A stretch of 64,000 nucleotides of DNA from JAVJSF01 sp040219555. GTDB taxonomy: Bacteria; Actinomycetota; Thermoleophilia; Miltoncostaeales; Miltoncostaeaceae. A program made the translations under genes and the position numbers. Below are positions 1 to 7,532 of this stretch, in pieces. Position 1 is the stretch's first letter. The number at the start of each line of letters is the position of its first letter. The notes beneath the pieces are model-generated. The model made no database searches and had not been told where the DNA came from. It worked only from the letters and a program-made list of their open reading frames with translations. The stretch is taken from contig JAVJSF010000009.1 in assembly GCA_040219555.1 (NCBI GenBank), positions 248,001-312,000 on the forward strand. Direction: 5' to 3'.

Positions 1-503
1 CCTTCGGCGTGCTGCCCCCGGTGGCCAAGCTGACCCCCGAGGAGGCCATGACCTGGTTCCTCGCCGGCTACACCGCCAAGGTGGCGGGCACCGAGGTGGG
101 CGTCGTGGAGCCGCAGGCCACCTTCAGCTCCTGCTTCGGCGCGGCCTTCCTGCCCCAGCCCCCGGCCGTCTACGCCGAGTTGCTGGGCGAGCGCCTGGCC
201 AAGTACGGCGTGCAGGCCTGGCTGGTGAACACCGGCTGGACCGGGGGCGCGTACGGCACCGGCTCGCGCATGCCGATCTCGGCCACACGCGCCATCGTGC
301 GCGCGGCCGTGTCGGGCGAGCTCAAGGACGCCGAGACGCGCACCGACCCGATCTTCGGCTTCCAGGTTCCGGTCGCCATCGCCGGCGTCGACACCGGGCT
401 GCTCGACCCGCGCGGCACCTGGGCCGACGGGGCCGCCTACGACGCCTCGGCCGCCGACCTGGCCGGGCGCGTCACCGAGCACGCCGCCAAGATGCGCGGC
501 TGA
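1..503 (+). CDS. pckA: Phosphoenolpyruvate carboxykinase (ATP), C-terminal part
   Basis: Partial gene, open at the left edge; the reading frame runs from base 3. About 166 C-terminal residues remain. They carry the conserved tract FGVLPPVAKLTPEEAM, then GYTAKVAGTE and NTGWTGGAYG followed by RMPI..TRAIVRA, all typical of the C-terminal domain of ATP-dependent PEP carboxykinase. The enzyme decarboxylates and phosphorylates oxaloacetate to PEP in the cytosol, a gluconeogenic step. The catalytic P-loop lies outside the window. It converges with the MFS gene and a strong hairpin separates the two. Family assignment is firm. Confidence 0.93.
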   Translation, partial: FGVLPPVAKLTPEEAMTWFLAGYTAKVAGTEVGVVEPQATFSSCFGAAFLPQPPAVYAELLGERLAKYGVQAWLVNTGWTGGAYGTGSRMPISATRAIVRAAVSGELKDAETRTDPIFGFQVPVAIAGVDTGLLDPRGTWADGAAYDASAADLAGRVTEHAAKMRG

Positions 504-511
504 GAGGTACC

Positions 512-545
512 GCATCCGGGCCGCCCCAGGGGACGGCCCGGATGC
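512..545. terminator. Bidirectional hairpin terminator
   Basis: A perfect 12-bp stem (GCATCCGGGCCG at 512-523 with its complement at 534-545) closes a 10-nt loop between the convergent pckA and MFS genes. No long T tract follows, as is usual in high-GC actinobacteria. Confidence 0.75.
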
Positions 546-560
546 ACGGGGCCCGGCCCC

Positions 561-1991
561 TCAGCCGGGCCCGCCGGTCGGACCCGGCGGGGGCAGCGCC
601 ACGTGCGGCACCTCGGCACGGCGCCCGCGCCCCAGCGAGAGCGCCGCGCCGATCAGTGCGATGGTGGCGGCCACCGCCATCGCCGCGCGGTAGCCGTCGA
701 GGTACTCCTCCGCCCCGGTGCCCGGCGCGCCGGCGCCCACCAGGACGTCGGCGCCGGCCGGGCCAAGCGAGGCGGCCGCGATGCTGCCGAGGACGGCCAG
801 CGAGAACGACTGGCCCAGCGTGCGCATCAGCGCCAGCACGGCCGAGGCCACGCCGTAGTCGTCGCGGGGCGCCGCGCCCATGACCGCCGCCGTGTTGGGT
901 GAGCTGAACAGACCCATCCCGGCGCCCACCAGCACCAGGCCGGCCAGCAGGTGGGCGAGCGGCACCCCTGCCGGCAGGAGGGCCAGCACGATCAGGCCGG
1001 CCGCGATCACCACCATCCCGCCGCTGGCCAGTGCCCGCGAGCCGATGGTGTCCGACAGGCGCCCCGCCAGCGGGGCCACCACCGCCATCACCCCCGCCTG
1101 GCCCACCAGGACGAGGCCGGTCTCGATGGGCCGGTACCCGGCGACGACCTCGCACAGGACGGCGGTGAGGGCGATGCACCCGAAGGCCGCCGTGTAGTTC
1201 AGGAGCGCGGCCAGGTTCCCCAGGGCGTACAGGCGGCTGCGCCGGAACAGGCCGAGGTCCAGAAGAGGTGCCCGGCCACGGCTCTGGGTGACCACGAACA
1301 GGGCGGCGGCCACCGCCCCGCCCGCCAGCAGCGCGGTCACCCGCGACGACGACCACCCCCACAGCGGCCCGAAGCTGACGCCCACCAGCAGGCCCACCAG
1401 CGCGCCGCCCAGGGTGATCGTGCCGGGTGGGTCGAGCGACGGCCGGCCGGCCCGTGGGCGCGGCTCGTGCAGCGGTGCCGCCACCAGCAGGGCCACCGCC
1501 GCCACGGGCAGGTTCACGAGGAAGATCGCGCGCCAGTCGGCCACCTCGATCAGCAGGCCGCCCACCAGGGGGCCCACCGACAGGCCCAGGTAGATCGCCA
1601 TGATCGTCAGGCCCAGGGCCTGCCCGCGGCGCTGGGGCGGATAGGCCGCGCTGACCAGTGCGGCCGCGGTGGCCGCCAGCATCCCGCCGCCGACGCCCTG
1701 GACCAGGCGCGAGACGATGAGCACCTCGGGGCCGGTGGCCAGGCCGGCGCCCAGCGATCCGAGCGCGAACACCAGCACCCCGAGCCGCCACACTCTCAGG
1801 CGCCCCCACTGGTCGGCCAGACGCCCCACCGGTATCAGGGCGAGCGCGTAGCTGAGGAGGTAGCCGGCCTGCACCCAGAGGGCGCCGCTGAAGCTGAGCC
1901 CGAGGGCGTCGCCCAGGGCCGGGAGGGCCACGGCGACCACGGTGACGTCGATGGGGCCCATGAACGCCCCGAGTCCGGCGATCAGCAGCAC
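561..1991 (-). CDS. MFS multidrug exporter, DHA2 (EmrB/QacA) type
   Basis: A 476-residue integral membrane protein with repeated hydrophobic segments, probably 14 helices. The motif A region GRLADQWGRLRVW sits near residues 55-67 and a motif C-like GLSVGPLVGG stretch near 138, both typical of proton-driven drug antiporters. The substrate cannot be told. The GTG at 1991 is the first ordinary start. However, it leaves almost nothing before helix 1, and a CTG at 2033-2031 would overlap the upstream stop as CTGA and add 14 residues (SHPANPLAVRRGR). The crotonase gene lies immediately upstream, so the two are probably co-transcribed. Confidence 0.85.
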   Translation of the reverse strand: MLLIAGLGAFMGPIDVTVVAVALPALGDALGLSFSGALWVQAGYLLSYALALIPVGRLADQWGRLRVWRLGVLVFALGSLGAGLATGPEVLIVSRLVQGVGGGMLAATAAALVSAAYPPQRRGQALGLTIMAIYLGLSVGPLVGGLLIEVADWRAIFLVNLPVAAVALLVAAPLHEPRPRAGRPSLDPPGTITLGGALVGLLVGVSFGPLWGWSSSRVTALLAGGAVAAALFVVTQSRGRAPLLDLGLFRRSRLYALGNLAALLNYTAAFGCIALTAVLCEVVAGYRPIETGLVLVGQAGVMAVVAPLAGRLSDTIGSRALASGGMVVIAAGLIVLALLPAGVPLAHLLAGLVLVGAGMGLFSSPNTAAVMGAAPRDDYGVASAVLALMRTLGQSFSLAVLGSIAAASLGPAGADVLVGAGAPGTGAEEYLDGYRAAMAVAATIALIGAALSLGRGRRAEVPHVALPPPGPTGGPG

Positions 1992-2029
1992 CCGCCCACG
2001 GCGGACGGCCAGCGGATTGGCGGGGTGGC

Positions 2030-2833
2030 TCAGGGGGCGGAGTCGCGGATGCGATGCGCGGGAGGACGTCCCTCGGAGAAGGCCCGCAGTCCCTCGGCCA
2101 GGTCGGGGCCGGCGAAGGCGCGCTCGCGCCAGGTCTGTGCGACCTCCTCGGCCTGCGGGTCCGCGGTCTCCAGCGCCCGGATGATCGCGCGGGTACCCTC
2201 CACGGCGGTGGGCGACATCGCCGCGAGGTCGTCGGCGGCACGGTCGACGGCCTCCGCCAGCGCGTCACGCGGCACCACCTGGTCCACCAGTCCCAGCGCC
2301 AGGGCCTCGTCGGCCATGACCGGCCGGCCGGTGAGGAAGAGGCGCCGCGTGCGGGCCGGGCCCATCAGCGCCAGCGCCCGGCGCAGGCCGGCGGGCGAGT
2401 AGACCACCCCCAGGCGCGCGGCCGGCATGGCTAGGCGCGCCTCGGCGGCCGCGATGCGCCAGTCGCACGCCATCGCCAACTCCAGGCCCCCGCCCACAGC
2501 CGAGCCGCCGACGGCGGCGACCACCGGGCGCCGGCACCGCACCACGGCCTCCGAGACGGCGAACAGCAGGTCCTCGCCCGCACGCAGGTGGGCCACGAGG
2601 TCATCCGCCGCCACGCCGGCCAGGTCCAGACCCGCGCAGAAGTGGCGATCGCCGGCCCCGGTGAGCACCACCGAGGCCCCGGAGGCCGCCTCGGGGCTCT
2701 CGAGTAGGCTCGTCAGGTCGCGCAACATCTCGTGCGTGAGGGCGTTGGCCCGGGCCGGGTTGGAGAGCACCACCCGCAGGCTCGCGCCGGCGCGATGGTG
2801 ATCTATGCGGGGGATGTCGGCGGATGGGCTCAC
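2030..2833 (-). CDS. Enoyl-CoA hydratase/isomerase family protein (crotonase), atypical
   Basis: A 267-residue crotonase-fold protein. The oxyanion-hole motifs are present (HFCAGLDL near residue 65 and GGSAVGGGLELAMACD near 110), so an acyl-CoA thioester substrate is likely. The glutamate equivalent to rat Glu144 is kept in GGGLEL. The second catalytic glutamate (Glu164, in the usual QPE-LLG motif) appears to be Ala in MPAARLGV, which argues against ordinary hydration of enoyl-CoA. The GTG start at 2833 is the only suitable start before the conserved region. It overlaps the divergent panE start by 10 bp. The exact reaction is unknown. Confidence 0.8.
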   Translation of the reverse strand: MSPSADIPRIDHHRAGASLRVVLSNPARANALTHEMLRDLTSLLESPEAASGASVVLTGAGDRHFCAGLDLAGVAADDLVAHLRAGEDLLFAVSEAVVRCRRPVVAAVGGSAVGGGLELAMACDWRIAAAEARLAMPAARLGVVYSPAGLRRALALMGPARTRRLFLTGRPVMADEALALGLVDQVVPRDALAEAVDRAADDLAAMSPTAVEGTRAIIRALETADPQAEEVAQTWRERAFAGPDLAEGLRAFSEGRPPAHRIRDSAP

Positions 2834-3738
2834 GGGTGCAGGTGGTCGGGGCCGGGGCGGTCGGTTCGTACTACGGCGCGCTGCTGGCGCGCGACGGGGC
2901 GGAGTTGACCCTGGTGGCGCGGGGGGCGCACCTGGACGCCCTCCGCGCCCAGGGGGCGGTGCACGTGCGCGAGCCGGACGGCTCGCGCTGGAGCGTACCG
3001 GCGAGGGCGCTGCACCAACCGGACGCCGGCGCCGACCTGGTGATCGTGGCGACCAAGTCGCATCACACAAGCGAGGCGGCCAGGGCACTGGAGCCGGTGC
3101 TAGGGCCCCGGACGCCGGTCGTGTCGCTCCAGAACGGGGTCGAGAACCTCGGCCGGCTGGCCGGCGTGCTGGGCGCCGCGCGCGTGCTGGGCGGGATCGC
3201 GTTCGTCGGGCTGCGCATCACCGAGCCCGGGACGGTGGACCACCAGGCCCAGGGGTGGGTGCGCTACGGGCACCCCGGCGGCCCGACCGCGGTGGCCGAG
3301 CGGGCGCGGGCCCTGATCGGCGCCTCGTGGGATGCCGTGCTCTCGGAGGACATCGTCCACGACCAGTGGCACAAGCTGCTGTGGAACGCCGGCTTCAACG
3401 CCGTGTGTGCCATCACGGGCGCCACGGCCGGTCGCGCGGTCGCCACCGAGGAGCCGCGCGCCCTGGTGCGGGCGGCGATGCTGGAGGTGGTGGCCGTGGC
3501 CGCGCACCACGGCATCGAGCTCACCGGCGCCGAGGTGGACGGCATGGCGGCCCACGACCCGCAGCTCCACGACTACCGGCCCTCCACCGCCCAGGATGTC
3601 GACGCCGGCAAGCGCCTGGAGCGCGATGCGCTGTGTGGGTTCATCGCGCGGGAGGGCGCGCGGCTGGGCATCCCGACCCCCGTGAACGACACGCTCGAGG
3701 CCCTCCTGACGCTGCGCGATATCGACGCCGGGGAGTGA
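2824..3738 (+). CDS. panE: 2-Dehydropantoate 2-reductase (ketopantoate reductase)
   Basis: A 304-residue ApbA/PanE family protein that uses NADPH to reduce ketopantoate to pantoate in coenzyme A synthesis. The N-terminal Rossmann motif VVGAGAVGSYYGALL (residues 7-21), the VATKSH lysine loop, SLQNGVEN, and the helical-domain motif HKLLWNAGFNA (active-site Lys and Asn) are all visible. Length fits the family. ATG 2824 overlaps the divergent crotonase start; an in-frame GTG at 2836 would remove the overlap but leave an unusually short N-terminus. In some bacteria, related reductases act on other 2-oxo acids. Confidence 0.88.
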   Translation: MGSRVQVVGAGAVGSYYGALLARDGAELTLVARGAHLDALRAQGAVHVREPDGSRWSVPARALHQPDAGADLVIVATKSHHTSEAARALEPVLGPRTPVVSLQNGVENLGRLAGVLGAARVLGGIAFVGLRITEPGTVDHQAQGWVRYGHPGGPTAVAERARALIGASWDAVLSEDIVHDQWHKLLWNAGFNAVCAITGATAGRAVATEEPRALVRAAMLEVVAVAAHHGIELTGAEVDGMAAHDPQLHDYRPSTAQDVDAGKRLERDALCGFIAREGARLGIPTPVNDTLEALLTLRDIDAGE

Positions 3739-3819
3739 GCCCTTTCACCGGTGATGATGGGCAGATCAGGACTGGTGAGCGTGGTGTGAGATCGGGACCG
3801 CGGGCGGCGCCGGATGGCC

Positions 3820-3825
3820 TACGGT
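3820..3825 (+). promoter_or_regulatory. Candidate -10 element TACGGT
   Basis: TACGGT lies about 31 nt before ATG 3857. A GAAGGAG Shine-Dalgarno sequence at 3844-3850 stands 6 nt before the start, so this secreted-protein gene would have an ordinary leadered mRNA. No clear -35 is visible. Confidence 0.45.
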
Positions 3826-3856
3826 CCCCGCTCGCATCCGAACGAAGGAGCAGCAC

Positions 3857-4546
3857 ATGCGCACAGGACGACGGAACACGCGCGCCTGGCTCGCCGTCGG
3901 CGCGGGCCTGATGATCGGGATGGGGGGCTCGGTGGTGGCCGGCCAGCTCACCGGCCAGGCGGCGGCCCAGACCCCGCCCCCGGCAGTGGGTGGTGGCTTC
4001 ACCCTCTCGGTCGAGCAGCTGCGCATCAACCAGCGCATCTCGCAGGCCGCGGTGCGGCGCTCCAACGAGTCCCTGGGTCTTCTGGATCCCGTCCGCCCCG
4101 TCTCCGAACAGCCCGAGAAGGTGCTCGGCTGGCGCAGCAGCGACATCCGAGACGCCGCCATCACCACCTCCAAGGTGCTGGACAAGGCGATCACCTCGGT
4201 GAAGATCGCCGACAACGCGGTCACGCCGTCCCAGCTCTCGGAGGGCCTGCGCGAGGGCCAGCCGCGCTGGGCGCGCGTCGCGGCCACCGGCGCCGCGAAC
4301 GGCCAGAAGGGAGTCGAGTCGGCCTCCCGCACAGGCCTCGGCGCCTACCAGGTCAAGTTCGATCGCAACGTCTCGACCTGCGCGGTGCAGGCGAGCGTGA
4401 CGAGCATCGACACCGCCGAGCCGCCCAAGGGCCACACGATCAGGGTGTGGACGAACCCCGGCGACCCCACGATCGTCAACGTCGGCACGGTCAACGCCGG
4501 CGGGAACGACGCGGACACGCCGTTCCACGTCAGCGCGCTCTGCTGA
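3857..4546 (+). CDS. Secreted protein of unknown function
   Basis: A 229-residue protein with a clear N-terminal export signal: an Arg-rich start, a hydrophobic run near residues 11-30 and an AQAAAQT-like cleavage region near 36-40. The middle contains repeated short motifs of the type ITTSKVLDKAITSVKIADNAVTPSQL (given here only as a pattern: I-T-S-x-K-I-x-D-x-A-V-T), a pattern I associate with surface or stalk-like actinobacterial proteins. The C-terminal 90 residues are predicted beta-rich with two Cys. It has a strong Shine-Dalgarno sequence and stands alone. I do not recognise a family with a known function. Confidence 0.75.
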   Translation: MRTGRRNTRAWLAVGAGLMIGMGGSVVAGQLTGQAAAQTPPPAVGGGFTLSVEQLRINQRISQAAVRRSNESLGLLDPVRPVSEQPEKVLGWRSSDIRDAAITTSKVLDKAITSVKIADNAVTPSQLSEGLREGQPRWARVAATGAANGQKGVESASRTGLGAYQVKFDRNVSTCAVQASVTSIDTAEPPKGHTIRVWTNPGDPTIVNVGTVNAGGNDADTPFHVSALC

Positions 4547-4560
4547 TCGGCTGACGTGCC

Positions 4561-4599
4561 CCGGGCGCCCGCCGAGGATGACCGGCGGTGGGCGCCCGG
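4561..4599. terminator. Hairpin terminator
   Basis: Ten bases CCGGGCGCCC at 4561-4570 pair with 4590-4599, with a further inner GCCG/CGGC pairing. The hairpin follows the secreted-protein gene and faces the convergent ddl gene. Confidence 0.65.
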
Positions 4600-4743
4600 C
4601 CGGCGTGGACGGGTCACGGAGCGGCGCACCGCCGCGTGGGCGATGTGCCGCGTGATGACCACCTGCGCGCGGGAAGCCGCGGCGCCGGCCTGGGCCTCGG
4701 CAGCACCGACTGCTGACGGCGGCCGGCCATGCCGGAGGCGCCC

Positions 4744-5685
4744 CTAGTCCCCCAGCGCCGCGTCGGCCAGGATCCGCTCCACCACGCCGTCGAAGCCGAG
4801 CCCGCTGGCCTCCGCGGCCATGGGCAGCAGGCTGGTGTCGGTCATGCCGGGGATGGCGTTGACCTCGATCACCCACAGGGCGCCGGCGCCGTCCAGGATC
4901 ATGTCCGCCCGGCTGACTCCACGGCAGCCCAGCGCGCGGTAGCAGGCGATGGCCAGGCGGGCGGCCTCCTGGGAGGTCGCCTCATCGATGTCGGCCGGGG
5001 CCACGAAGTCGGTCAGTCCCGGGGTGTAGCGCGCCTCGAAGTCGTAGAAGTCGCGCCCGCGCGGGATGGCCTCGACCACGGGCAGCGCCCAGGGGTCGTC
5101 GCTCCCCACCACCGAGACCGCCAGCTCGCGACCGGCGACGTGGGTCTCCATCAGCACCCGGTCGTCGTACGACATCGCGGTCATCAGCGCGCCGGCGAGC
5201 TCACCGGCCTCGTGGACCATGCTGATGCCGAGCGACGAGCCCTGCTTGGCCGGCTTGACCACCAGCGGCAGGCCGAGGCTGTCGCGGATGTCCCCCAGCG
5301 CCTCGCCGGCGCCCAGTTCGCGGAAGGCGTCCTGGCTGAAGGCGTAGGCCGGCGGCGTGGGCACGCCGGCGGCGGCGAAGTGCGCCTTGGCCACCACCTT
5401 GTCCCAGCTGCGCTGGCACGCCAGCACCCCCGGCCCGGTGTAGGGGACGCCCAGGATCTCGAGCAGCTCCTGGACGCTGCCGTCCTCGCCGCCCTTGCCG
5501 TGCAGCGCGATGAAGGCGGCGTCGGGGCGCTCGGCGCGCAGGGTGGCAACCAGCTCCGGCCCCACGTCGATCGGCAGCACGTCGTGGCCCAGACGACGCA
5601 GCGCCGCCTCGGCGTTCTGCCCCGAGCGCAGGCTGACCTCGCGCTCCAGCGAGCGCCCGCCCTTGAGCACGGCGACGCGGCTCAC
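4744..5685 (-). CDS. ddl: D-alanine--D-alanine ligase
   Basis: A 313-residue ATP-grasp ligase that makes D-Ala-D-Ala for peptidoglycan in the cytosol. It begins with the typical VLKGGRSLEREVSL motif, followed by ALHGKGGEDGSVQ, the ATP-binding KPAKQGSSLG loop, and the C-terminal GVSRAD and VIEVNAIPGMT motifs with the metal-binding Asn/Glu residues. The start is GTG 5685, where GTGA overlaps the stop of the upstream aminotransferase; the reading frame remains open further upstream but loses similarity there. Translational coupling with the aminotransferase is likely. Confidence 0.94.
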   Translation of the reverse strand: MSRVAVLKGGRSLEREVSLRSGQNAEAALRRLGHDVLPIDVGPELVATLRAERPDAAFIALHGKGGEDGSVQELLEILGVPYTGPGVLACQRSWDKVVAKAHFAAAGVPTPPAYAFSQDAFRELGAGEALGDIRDSLGLPLVVKPAKQGSSLGISMVHEAGELAGALMTAMSYDDRVLMETHVAGRELAVSVVGSDDPWALPVVEAIPRGRDFYDFEARYTPGLTDFVAPADIDEATSQEAARLAIACYRALGCRGVSRADMILDGAGALWVIEVNAIPGMTDTSLLPMAAEASGLGFDGVVERILADAALGD

Positions 5686-7010
5686 AGCGCCCCCCCGCCC
5701 AGCGCCCTGCGCAAGTCGATGGTCTCGGCCACCGCGGCGCCCAGCCGGCGGACGCCCTCGCTGACGGTGGCCTCCGGCAGGCCCGAGAAGTTCAGCCGCA
5801 TCGAGTTCTCGCCCCGCCCGTCCAGGAAGGCCGCCCGGCCGGGGACGAACGCCACCTGGTGCCGGTCGGTGGCCATCGCCAGCAGGTCGCTGGTGTCGAT
5901 CCCCGGCAGGGTGGCCCACACGAACAGCCCGCCGCGTGGCCGGGTCCATTCGGCCTCGGGGGGCATCTCCTCCTCCATGGCGTGCAGCAGCGCATCGCGC
6001 CGGGCGCGGTAGATGTCCGACAGGCGGGCCACGTAGTCACGCCAGTCGTGGCGACGCAGGTACTCCACGATGAAGCGCTGCGCGATGGTGGACGAGCACA
6101 GGTCGGCGGCCTGCTTGCCGAGGTTCATCTTGCGCAGCACCGGTGCGGGCGCCGCCACCCAGCCCGTGCGCAGCCCGGGGGCGAGGATCTTCGAGAACGT
6201 GGACAGGTAGATCACCCAGCCGGCGCCGCCGTCCAGCTCCCAGAGGGTGGGGAGCGCGTCGCCCTCGAAGCGGATCTGCCCGTAGGGGTTGTCCTCCACG
6301 ATCAGCAACTCGTGCTCATGCGCGAAGCGCACCAGGCGCTCGCGGCGGTCCAGCGACATGGTGACGCCGGCCGGGTTGTGGAAGTTCGGGATGGTGTAGA
6401 CCAGCTTGGGCCGGCGGCCCTCGCGATCCAGCGCCGCGAAGCGTTCCTCCAGCAGGTCCACCCGCAGGCCGTCGTCGTCCATCGGGACGTGCTCGACGCG
6501 CGCCTCGTAGGTGGTGAAGCTGGGCACGGCCCCCGGATAGGTGGGGCCCTCGGCGAGGATCGTGTCCCCGGGATCGACGAAGGTGCGGATCGAGAGGTCG
6601 ATGGCCTGCTGCCCGCCGGTGGTGACGATGATGTCCTCGGCGTTCGCCGCGGCGCCCTCGTGGGCCATGACCTCGACGATGCGCACGCGCAACTCGTTCA
6701 GGCCCTCGGTGGGCCCGTACTGCAGCGCCGAGGCCAGGAAGTCGCGGGCGATGACATCGCTGACCTCGGTGAAGATCTCGACGTCGAAGGCCTCGGTGTC
6801 GGGGAGCCCGGTGGCCATCGAGATGATGTCCGGGCGCTCCGAGAGGGCCATCATGTCGCGCATGGCCGAGGAGACGATGCCCGAGGCGCGCGAGGCGAAC
6901 CGCGCGTCGTAGCGGGCGGCGTCCGCCGGGGTGAGCGCGGACTCGGCCGGACGCGAGCGCGAGGGCGGGACGAAGGCGGGCGCGGTGTTCTCCTTGTCGG
7001 GGGTGGCCAT
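5682..7010 (-). CDS. PLP-dependent class I/II aminotransferase (2-aminoadipate/LysN-like)
   Basis: A 442-residue fold-type I aminotransferase. The motifs GLPDTEAFD, the YGPTEGLNELR substrate region, PTYPG, PNFHNPAG and the PLP-lysine motif STFSKILAPGLRTGW (near residue 255) are characteristic of the LysN/2-aminoadipate transaminase group, including the aminotransferase halves of MocR regulators, but no DNA-binding domain is present. Its substrate is unknown; the coupling to ddl makes an amino-acid-supply role for the cell wall possible but unproven. A TAAGAT element 10 nt before the ATG suggests leaderless transcription. Confidence 0.88.
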   Translation of the reverse strand: MATPDKENTAPAFVPPSRSRPAESALTPADAARYDARFASRASGIVSSAMRDMMALSERPDIISMATGLPDTEAFDVEIFTEVSDVIARDFLASALQYGPTEGLNELRVRIVEVMAHEGAAANAEDIIVTTGGQQAIDLSIRTFVDPGDTILAEGPTYPGAVPSFTTYEARVEHVPMDDDGLRVDLLEERFAALDREGRRPKLVYTIPNFHNPAGVTMSLDRRERLVRFAHEHELLIVEDNPYGQIRFEGDALPTLWELDGGAGWVIYLSTFSKILAPGLRTGWVAAPAPVLRKMNLGKQAADLCSSTIAQRFIVEYLRRHDWRDYVARLSDIYRARRDALLHAMEEEMPPEAEWTRPRGGLFVWATLPGIDTSDLLAMATDRHQVAFVPGRAAFLDGRGENSMRLNFSGLPEATVSEGVRRLGAAVAETIDLRRALGGGAL

Positions 7011-7020
7011 GGACCGTACG

Positions 7021-7026
7021 ATCTTA
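7021..7026 (-). promoter_or_regulatory. -10 element TAAGAT (leaderless aminotransferase-ddl mRNA)
   Basis: TAAGAT on the minus strand ends 10 nt before ATG 7010, so transcription would begin within a few bases of the start codon. Confidence 0.6.
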
Positions 7027-7061
7027 GTCCCCAGTTGGCTTCGGGACGAAGAACCCCTTGT

Positions 7062-7067
7062 TAGAGT
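7062..7067 (+). promoter_or_regulatory. -10 element TAGAGT (leaderless GtrA mRNA)
   Basis: TAGAGT ends 8 nt before GTG 7076. It supports choosing this GTG over the TTG at 7058, which lies upstream of the hexamer. Confidence 0.6.
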
Positions 7068-7075
7068 CGGCGGTC

Positions 7076-7528
7076 GTGTCCACGCGGCAGGAACCCCTCG
7101 ACCCGACCCCCGCGACGCCCATCTTCCGGCGGCCGCGGGTCCGTGGCCACGCGCGGGACGAGTGGAACCAGCTCATGCGCTTCTGCACGGTCGGCGCCAG
7201 CGGGTACGTCGTCAACCTTGCGGTGTTCTGGACCCTGATCCAGTTCGCCGGCGCGCACCACCTGCTCGCGGCCGCGGGCGCGTTCCTGGTGGCGTGGACG
7301 AACAACTTCGTCCTGAACAAGTTCTGGACCTTCCGCCGACACGAGCTGTCGGCCGCCGCCCAGGGCGCGCGGAACATGCTCGTGAGCCTCGCGGCGCTCT
7401 CGCTGAACCTGGTGCTGCTCGAGACCCTGGTGCGCGGAGGGTCGCCGGAGCTACCTGCGCAGGCGCTCGCCATCGCCCTCGTGACCCCGGTCAACTTCCT
7501 GCTGAACCGACGCTGGTCGTTCCGGTAG
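7076..7528 (+). CDS. GtrA family membrane protein
   Basis: A 150-residue protein with about four membrane helices. The LMRFCTVGASGYVVNLAVFW segment at the first helix, the AFLVAWTNNFVLNKFWTFR motif and the closing NFLLNRRWSFR motif are typical of the GtrA family, small proteins linked to moving lipid-bound sugars or assisting cell-surface glycosyltransferases. Two large glycosyltransferase-like membrane proteins follow 4 nt downstream, which supports a role in envelope polysaccharide or glycolipid assembly. GTG 7076 is preferred because the promoter hexamer stands just before it. Confidence 0.9.
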   Translation: MSTRQEPLDPTPATPIFRRPRVRGHARDEWNQLMRFCTVGASGYVVNLAVFWTLIQFAGAHHLLAAAGAFLVAWTNNFVLNKFWTFRRHELSAAAQGARNMLVSLAALSLNLVLLETLVRGGSPELPAQALAIALVTPVNFLLNRRWSFR

Positions 7529-7532
7529 CGGC

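Noticed and set aside
472..2268. A 598-codon frame on the minus strand
   Set aside because: Arg/Gly/Pro-rich low-complexity sequence in another frame of the MFS and crotonase genes; no motif.
3739..3760. CACCGGTG palindrome after panE
   Set aside because: Too short and without a loop to act as a terminator; no repeat of it nearby.
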